Source: Fragilaria crotonensis (taxonomy: Eukaryota > Bacillariophyta > Fragilariophyceae > Fragilariales > Fragilariaceae). From it: a stretch of DNA of 50,515 nt. Positions 44,570 through 50,515 of this stretch are shown here, one piece after another. The stretch spans positions 1-50,515 of the forward strand of contig JAKSYS010000464.1 in the NCBI GenBank assembly GCA_022925895.1, in the 5' to 3' direction. The position numbers were made by a program, and so were the translations under genes. The notes below the pieces were generated by a model that saw nothing but the letters and a program-made list of their open reading frames with translations, searched no databases and was not told where the DNA came from. Numbering within the stretch: the stretch's first letter is position 1; each line of letters starts with the position of its first letter.

Positions 44570-45020
44570 CAGAGTCCTGCACCGGGTATGAAGCCTGTGC
44601 CCATGGGTACCCAAGGCTGCCGGTAGGCAGGCTTGGACCACCCATGACCCACCCACGCTTCGCGCGGTCACGGCTGGACCACCGTTACCCACCCACGCCC
44701 GGTAGGGCGGTAACCACCCATCTACACCCACTGCCCATTTTCCTGCAAAATTCAGCCCGCCGCAGGCATTTTTCTAAAGTTGCTCTCACCGCGTACTATA
44801 CTCTACTACTCCTTACTAGCTACAGTATACTTGGAGTACAATGGTCGATTCGCGTTGGCAGGCTTGGACCACCCATTACCCACCCACGCTTTGCGAGTCA
44901 AGTTGGGACCACCCATTACCCACCCACGACTGGTTGGGCATGCCCATACCCAACCATTAACCATGGGTATGGGTGGGTAGTGGGTGGGTACTGGGTATGG
45001 GTACCCAGTGCAGGACTCTG
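44570..45020 (+). mobile_element. hAT-like non-autonomous element with perfect 8-bp target duplication
   Basis: The inverted termini CAGAGTCCTGCACCGGGTA (44570) and, from the right end (45020) inward, CAGAGTCCTGCACTGGGTA differ at one base. The 8-mer GAGTACAG directly flanks both sides (44562-44569 and 45021-45028). The interior repeats a GGACCACCCATTACCCACCCACG-like unit four times, and the right end has a matching GGGTGGGTAGTGGGTGGGTA inverse. CAGAG..-type ends with an 8-bp duplication identify a hAT-like element. No coding capacity. Confidence 0.8.
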
Positions 45021-45143
45021 GAGTACAGTACTCAATACTCTGTGTCGTGCGAATTCAGCCAGTATTTCACATTTCAAGCCGTAGATTTTTACGCCGAAAT
45101 TAGTCAAAAACGTCATCAATTCTATTCGTGTGATCACACTAGT

Positions 45144-45616
45144 ATATATAAAACCTAATTATAGAGGGTTAGCACCGTCTAGGAACCGTGAGGTTCCCAG
45201 AGTGTACCCCGTTCCGGCGTGCGTTAGCACGCGAGAACTTAATTACTACTGCTGTGGTTGGTTACCGTACTGTGGGGAAAAAACTTTGTATGGTTGTCTG
45301 ACGTTTGCCGTCGATTGCATGGAGTTGCACGGAGGATTTGATGAGTCGTAGCCATCTGCGTCGTGTTGAGGATGACCCTGATAAGAGTTTGTTCAAGCTT
45401 CTATTGCATAGATGTCGATCGTCGAAGCGTAGTAGCTGGGGGCGTTGGTGGTAGTAGGATACTTCGACTTGTTCTGCGGTGCGAGCGGTGTTGAGATTTT
45501 TGGTCTGTGTCTCTTCGTGTAGGACTGAGTTGCGAGCAAGCCAGAGAGTGCGTGTGAAGATGTGGATGGCGGAAATGCTCGTGCGGAGTCTCTGGAGTCC
45601 TTTGGGTTGATCTGAT
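45144..45616 (-). mobile_element. 5'-truncated LINE-type retrotransposon fragment with 18-bp target duplication
   Basis: The minus strand from about 45605 to 45250 encodes a polypeptide end with RTLWLARNSVLHEETQTK, then VSYYHQRPQLLRFDDRHLC and SLNKLLSGSSSTRRRWL. This pattern is what I remember from the C-termini of diatom non-LTR (LINE-like) polyproteins. A stop follows near 45265, then a 3' region ending in a TATATA tail at 45143-45149. The 18-mer TTCGTGTGATCACACTAG occurs immediately on both sides (45125-45142 and 45617-45634), the expected result of target-primed insertion of a truncated copy. The family identification is moderate; the duplication is seen directly. Confidence 0.6.
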
Positions 45617-46782
45617 TTCGTGTGATCACACTAGTGTCTAGCCTCCCGGAGCCTTGGGGTTAATTAACCCCGTCAATTGCCTTAATTAACCCCGTCATTT
45701 TCGTACGTGTGCAAGACGCTTTTCTGTACATTTAATACTACGGACCACATAAAAAAGTGCTCCAATTGCAGTCATCTATGTTACAAGATGACGATACTTA
45801 AGTGCATCCATTTGATCCATTTTCCTTTTCTTCATTTTCAGTGGAAGTCACTGATGTGAAAGAAAAGCGCGATACTGATTTTTGTCCCAATCAGTCTCTG
45901 ACTAAAGGTGTGCAAAAGTGCGTAGAGTGTGGTAGATGTTCTACGTACCTTCAAAACAGTTTTTTTTGAAGTCCAAATTCATTCAACTCTGCACAGACAA
46001 ATTGAGACGTTGACAAAACATTACTGGTGACCGATGACCGACAACGTTTCGAAGTATCTGGCATCCTCACTCCTTAAGCCGAGCGCTGCAAAATCATATT
46101 CTGACACTTAATTCAAAATCTGTCATAGTAGAGAATTTTTTCCAACGCTTGGTATAAATTCTACACGATTTCTGTGTGAAATTGTCCGTTGGGGTTCCTT
46201 TTTCCGATCAACCTATACTTGTGAATTCTTCAAACTGGTGAAATATCCTGCGTACTTCATCACCATTGAAGGTATACTGAAGATGATGATCACATCAGTT
46301 TTCTATCATGAGATGAGAATGGTCTAAAACCGAGGATCCGAAACCACCTCATCCTCCGTAGACTTTGGTATACATTCTACACGATTCTTCTACGTTTTTT
46401 CTGGTTTGATGTCTTTCTCTAATTGATTGCTGTCGCTTAAATATTGAGCGGCAGACAAGTTTCATGTTTAGAAACAATACTTCAACGTATTTGACACACA
46501 ATAGTCACCTGACTTTTGGTTGAATTTGAGATGATGAGCGTAATCAGCGGCAGGCCAAAGGAGTGTCGAAGTGAGTTTTACGTAGCATCGGGTATTATTT
46601 CTACTGCTTTTCTAAATCAGAAATGACAGGAAAAAATCAGAGGGTCAAGAAAATTGATGCAGAAAAACTATTGTTTCTCGATGAAAAACAATATGCAGAT
46701 ACTGGGCTTTGACGGCATGCACATTCATGGGGTCCTTGAGCCACTGCCCAAGTTTCTAGTCCAACGGAAGATTTGCAACTAG

Positions 46783-49568
46783 TGTCTAGCCACCCGGGGC
46801 CATGGGGTTAATTAACCCCGTCATTTGCCTTAATTAACCCCATCAAATTTTTGCGACTCCGTGTACAAAAAATACTATCATCTACTCAAAAATGGTGTTG
46901 ACCATGACGGTCAATACGGATGTGTTCACACTAATGAAAGCACATTGAACTATTGAGATTAGGCTTACAACTCATCAAGGTGTGCATGGTTTCGAGCCAG
47001 GTGGTTCAAAAAGCACCGTTGGCCATTTTTTGTTGCACAAAGATACACAATTTTTCCATCATCACCGCAATCTGAGCACTGCCATGTCGTCTTCTTCTGA
47101 CACTCCTTGCACCTCCCTTGATATCTGAATGTGGTTTTTTCGCCTTTGCTGTTCTTCAGGCGCTTCACAGGTGTTAAATGAGTGAGCACACCAGCCCTTG
47201 GACCTCCACTTTCAAGTGCTCGGATACAGGCATCTTGAAACGACCTTCCGGAAGTAGGCGATGACCGAGGTCGCGTTACTCGACCTCTATTGCCATATGA
47301 ATTGTCAATGAGCTCTTCCGAAAGAACAGAATAGAATTCCTTTTGATTGTATTCAACGGTTGGTGCATTCTTAAAGGCAGAAAAGACGAGCCAGGTATCA
47401 ACAATGATCATCGAAAAAATTGATAAATTCACTCGTGTAGACCAATCCTTTGTCTCAATTTTCTTTTCAATCCGAAGGTCATCCTGTCGCAGTCTGTTGT
47501 GTTTGTCGATAGCTGCACATGTAGAGTAGTAAAGCTCTGCAATCTTTGGTTGCTTTATGGAGAACATCACCTGCTCTGGAGCTGCGTTCGGAGTTTGATC
47601 CACCTGTCTCCAACGACAGCGAACGTAGGGTGTTCCATCTTCAAGGGAACCAGCACTTGAAATAAAGTACCGACGCTCACGATCCATCCAGACGAATGCA
47701 CCCAGTTCTGGTGTGAGCTCCGCATCGATGGCTGGCACTGCTCTCTTCAATGCCATGAAGTCTCCTCGGTTTGCCAGCTCCACGCTTGAAAGGAATGCTT
47801 TCGGAAAACCTCGAGTTGCTGTCTTCACAACTCCAATGAAACGAGGCCATTCCTGAATAATTCTTCTGCTGCTCCCACTGAAGCAAAGTACGAATCGGCA
47901 CAAACAATCCTGTTTGAACCAAACCAAGGTGCAACAACTTGTTTCAAAACGTTCGTACCATGTAGCAAGCTTGTCTCGTTTGCTCCGAACACTTCCTCTT
48001 CCACGCCAGGAAGGTCAACACCCTTCACAAGCTTAAGGCGAAGCATCACGCCACTCCTTCCACACGCTGCATTCTGTATTTCACAGCCATTCTCAGGCTT
48101 ACGATCAATTGCAACATACTGAGGGAGGCCATGGTTGATCCAGTGCCCTCCCTGACCGTACCAACGGCTCATAGATTCGTCGACACAGATTAGATCGGAA
48201 GGGTTGAAGTAATTTGCACGATGGTCGTTGAAGTTGTTGACGAAGTCGTCAACCAGCATCCATCGATATTGCTCTGAGGATACCCCCTCGTCAGGGACGT
48301 CAGGCTGGTGACTCCACCGAAGGCATCGAAAAAGGTCTTCAAACCTGTGTTTCGACATGCCTGTCAAGCCAAATTGTGGCGCAGGTCGATACTTTGACCA
48401 TGCCGTCGTTTGCCACAAGGAGGTCCTGGTGGTGAACTCAAACTTCGTGGTGAGGATGAAAATGCCAAACAATTTTAACAACTCACTCTCTGTTGTCTCC
48501 CTTAACTCCAGCTTGCTCAATTGACGGTTCGTCCATCCAACCATATCAAGAAGTTGCTTTGGAGGGAACATCAAGAGAAAAAAATCCAACGGCGACATAT
48601 CCTGCGTTCCTGCCCTGTTTTGACCAGGAACAAATACTTCACCAACCATGTTCCTAATACTCCAAACACGCAGTGGTACATTGCCATTCAATGGCGGGTC
48701 ATTGATTGCCGCCCTTACCCATTCAATTCCATTAACAGTTGCAATGGTTTGACGTGCAGAATTATTTTCCTCGTTCCCTGCTTCCTCATCCTCTTGAGGG
48801 AATTCTTCAGTATCATCAGGAGAAGTAGCCGGTGCAACTATTTCACCCACATTGTTCTCGGCAATGTTCACGGGCATTGGGTTGGGATCGTTCGTTGCAG
48901 GGGATGTGGAGGTTGGATTTGTTGCAGCAACTGAAACGGAGTTTTGATTCACGCTTTCAGTCACGAGTCCATTGCCATCGTTGGGAATGCTTGGAACGTG
49001 ACCGGCCTTCACTGACCTTGAATTCAGTGTGGTTGTCTTTATTGTATTCCCACCAAGGAAATAGTTTGCTGTGATCAAAGTCACGGTACGCTTCTTGGTG
49101 GATGATGGGGTTGTGTCAACGCGACAGACCATTCCGTTGAGAAGCTTGGTTTTTCGCGTTGCTTCCGTATCTTCGATGGCACTCGATCAGGGAAGTCACA
49201 TGGATAGCTTTTGCGTGCACCCTTGCACCAAACTGGAAACGAGGATCCGTTGCGCTCATTTTGAGATCAATCGATGAAGATGGAGATGAGCATTGACGGC
49301 ATGAATATCATGGTCCGGAGAATTCCCATAACCCAAAAAATTCACGAAAAAAAATTACAGCTCCAGAATTTCTTTAATAACTCAATTACAAACAACATCC
49401 ATCAATTGCCTATTTAAACCATGCAACCTTTTACTGTTCCAAGGAGATTGGCCAAGTTTGGAGTCCAACGGACCTTCTCCAAGATAAGGGGAAGCATATC
49501 CGAGATTGGCAAATACGGGGTTAATTAACCCCAAATGGGGTTAATTAACCCCGTCGGGTGGCTAGACA
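46783..49568 (-). mobile_element. Element C: piggyBac-type transposon with CTAG target duplication
   Basis: 2,786 bp. Perfect inverted ends TGTCTAGCCACCCG (46783) and CGGGTGGCTAGACA (49568), flanked by CTAG (46779-46782, 49569-49572). Palindromes GGGGTTAATTAACCCC at 46804-46819, 49517-49532 and 49537-49552. It contains the PGBD-type transposase gene, covering most of its length. The flanks, read on the minus strand as GTTCGCTA-CTAG and CTAG-TTGCAAATC, correspond to GTTCGCAACTACTTGCAAATC in A (39350-39368): in A the site reads CTAC, in A' CTAG. A short divergence between the copies thus created the target. C is the likely source of transposase for A, B and D. Confidence 0.85.
46965..49259 (-). 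CDS. PiggyBac/PGBD-type (DDE_Tnp_1_7) transposase, two single-base frame changes
   Basis: From ATG 49259 (MSATDPRFQFGARVHAKAI). An apparent extra A in the A5 run near 49158 shifts frame; the main frame then runs from about 49150 to 47850 and, after one missing base near 47850, from there to the stop at 46965. Order: short N-terminal domain, Ser/Thr/Pro-Asn-rich linker with acidic EEFPQEDEEAGNEE, then DDE_Tnp_1_7 core: RFEDLFRCLRW, the first Asp in LICVDESMSRWYG (about 48182), QYVAIDRKPENG, the second Asp in IVCADSYFAS (about 47898) and a third acidic pair in HNRLRQDDLRIE (about 47478). The C-terminal Cys/His domain (CKECQKKTTWQCSDCG...CFLNHLARNH) is the piggyBac-type zinc-binding tail. All catalytic residues seem present, so apart from the two indels the gene looks intact and could be active. 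Confidence 0.8.
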
Positions 49569-49658
49569 CTAGTAGCGAACAATTTTTGTGATGTGCAAAT
49601 ACGGGGTTAATTAACCCCATTTGGGGTTAATTAACCCCGTCGGGAGGCTAGACACTAG

Positions 49659-50406
49659 TGTCTAAAGGCCCGACGGGGTTAATTAACCCCATTTGGGGTT
49701 AATTAACCCCGTATTTGCGATTCTCCGAAATGCTTCCCCCTAATCTTGTCCGATGTCCGTCGGACTCCAGACTTGGCCTATCTCCTTCGAACACTGACAG
49801 GTTGCATGGCCTACGTAGGCAATAGCTCAATGTTGTTTGTTATTCAGTTATTAAACAAAATCTGGAGCTAAAAAAATATGCGTGTAATTTCGTCGTTCAT
49901 TTTTGACCATGACATCACATCGTCCACAGCTCACGATGTTCAAATCCAATTTAGCTCATAAGTGGCGGACATGATTCTCCGAAAGGCTGTCGTACATCAA
50001 TCACTCAGCATGTTTGTCTCAAAGTCTCAACACGACATTGTAGAATTGAATGAAAATGGACTTACAAAAATAAAAAGCTGTTTTGATCTTACGTAGAACA
50101 TGTACCAAGCGCTACGCAAGATTGCATGCCCGTAGTCAGAGACTGATTGGGGATGAAAAAATGAAATATCGAGCTTTTTTTCACATCCCTGATTTCCACA
50201 AAAGTTAAACAAAGAGGAAAATGGATCAAATGAATGCAGATAAGTGTCATTATCTTATGACATTGATGAGTGCAAACAGAGTATTTTTTCCAGTGGTCCG
50301 TAGTATAAAATGTACAGAAAAGCGTCTTGCACACGTACGAAAATGACGGGGTTAATTAAGGCAAGTGACGGGGTTAATTAAGGCAAGTGGTCCGGGCCTT
50401 TAGACA
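49659..50406 (+). mobile_element. Element D: short CTAG-flanked chimeric non-autonomous element
   Basis: 748 bp. Inverted ends TGTCTAAAGGCCCG (49659) and CGGGCCTTTAGACA (50406), flanked by CTAG at 49655-49658 (shared with the right border of A') and 50407-50410. The left ~200 bp resembles, in inverted orientation, the right subterminal part of C (about 49340-49568: GGAGATTGGCCAAGTTTGGA / TCCAGACTTGGCCTATCTCC). The right ~350 bp resembles the right end of A (41540-41860), including the ACAGAAAAGCGTCTTGCACA block. Palindromes at 49675-49690 and 49695-49710; the right end has GGGGTTAATTAAGGC half-sites. No coding capacity. Confidence 0.8.
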
Positions 50407-50410
50407 CTAG

Positions 50411-50515
50411 ACAAAACTGGAAAAAACACGTTCAAGCATTGGCCGGAAAAGGAATGAAAATTTCACGAAAATGACCGAAGTAGGAGAAACTGAGCAAATT
50501 TTTTCACGTGTTGTC
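50411..50515. other. Right edge flank
   Basis: The last ~105 bp lie outside element D and contain no recognisable feature. Confidence 0.3.

Larger units (their letters stand above)
45635..49654 (-). mobile_element. Element A': second copy of A in inverted orientation, interrupted by element C
   Basis: Ends TGTCTAGCCTCCCG (45635) and CGGGAGGCTAGACA (49654), flanked by CTAG at 45631-45634 and 49655-49658. Compared with A it is inverted: its 45650-46768 part matches 41865-40750 of A at roughly 90% by eye, and its 49573-49654 part matches 39275-39355. It lacks insertion B (single CTAG near 46756) but holds element C. Left CTAG coincides with the last four bases of the right LINE target duplication. 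Palindromes GGGGTTAATTAACCCC at 45656-45671, 49603-49618 and 49623-49638. Confidence 0.85.
39291..49710. repeat. Eleven perfect copies of the palindrome GGGGTTAATTAACCCC near element ends
   Basis: Copies at 39291, 39311 (A left), 41843 (A right), 45656, 49603, 49623 (A' ends), 46804, 49517, 49537 (C ends), 49675 and 49695 (D left). They sit about 15-45 bp from the termini, mostly in pairs spaced 20 bp centre to centre. Half-sites GGGGTTAATTAAGGC occur at the remaining ends (41821, 50350, 50370). Conservation in otherwise diverged elements suggests binding sites for the transposase. Confidence 0.8.

Overview
The window looks like nuclear DNA of a diatom (Bacillariophyta, stramenopile). Five predicted host preproteins begin with a hydrophobic signal peptide ending in an ASAFAP-like motif (A|F with Ala/Pro/Ser/Gly nearby), the hallmark of import into secondary plastids of red-algal origin. 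Host genes have few, short GT-AG introns and little spacing, and the transposon proteins resemble families I know from diatoms. I cannot name the species. There are no rRNA genes and no tRNA I can support.

Layout. (1) 0.4-8.4 kb: a decayed large DNA transposon. It carries a C2H2/DDE-type transposase on + and a convergent accessory coding region on - that strings together a GNAT acetyltransferase, a Ulp1/C48 SUMO-protease-like domain and a papain-like Cys/His module. (2) 9.1-13.2 kb: a second probable mobile cluster, with a two-repeat Myb/SANT-like (DUF6818-like) coiled-coil protein, a small protein, and a spliced protein of unknown function. (3) 13.7-16.5 kb: scattered and tandem repeats. (4) 16.5-38.8 kb: host genes. 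These are a secreted vanadium haloperoxidase/PAP2-like enzyme, a plastid ClpC-type AAA+ chaperone, a UBA-domain protein, a plastid 3'(2'),5'-bisphosphate nucleotidase-like phosphatase, a plastid YjbQ/UPF0047 protein, a large AAA/TPR signalling-type ATPase, a plastid phosphoglycerate mutase, a one-TM acidic protein, a plastid gluconokinase-like P-loop kinase, an unknown helical protein and a secreted Thr/Pro repeat protein. (5) 39.3-50.4 kb: a stack of nested transposons.

The most exciting part is the last 11 kb. It holds a family of elements with termini TGTCTA..., each flanked by CTAG. They contain eleven perfect copies of the 16-bp palindrome GGGGTTAATTAACCCC near their ends. One element (C, 46783-49568) encodes a piggyBac/PGBD-type transposase. 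Two related copies (A and A') lie inverted to each other and serve as each other's control: A contains insertion B where A' has an empty single CTAG, and A' contains insertion C where A has CTAC. Insertion with duplication of CTAG, not the TTAA known for piggyBac, can therefore be read from the window itself. Around them sit a 5'-truncated LINE with an 18-bp target duplication, a hAT-like element with a perfect 8-bp duplication, a second hAT-like element and a Stowaway-like MITE.

Several apparent breaks in otherwise ordinary genes (phosphoglycerate mutase, AAA/TPR ATPase, transposase C) are single extra bases in homopolymer runs, so some 'pseudogenes' here may be base-calling errors. Functionally the plastid set touches carbon metabolism (PGAM, gluconokinase-like), sulfur/nucleotide signalling (PAP phosphatase-like), thiamine-related YjbQ and proteostasis (ClpC). 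They are not an operon; each gene has its own orientation and promoter region.
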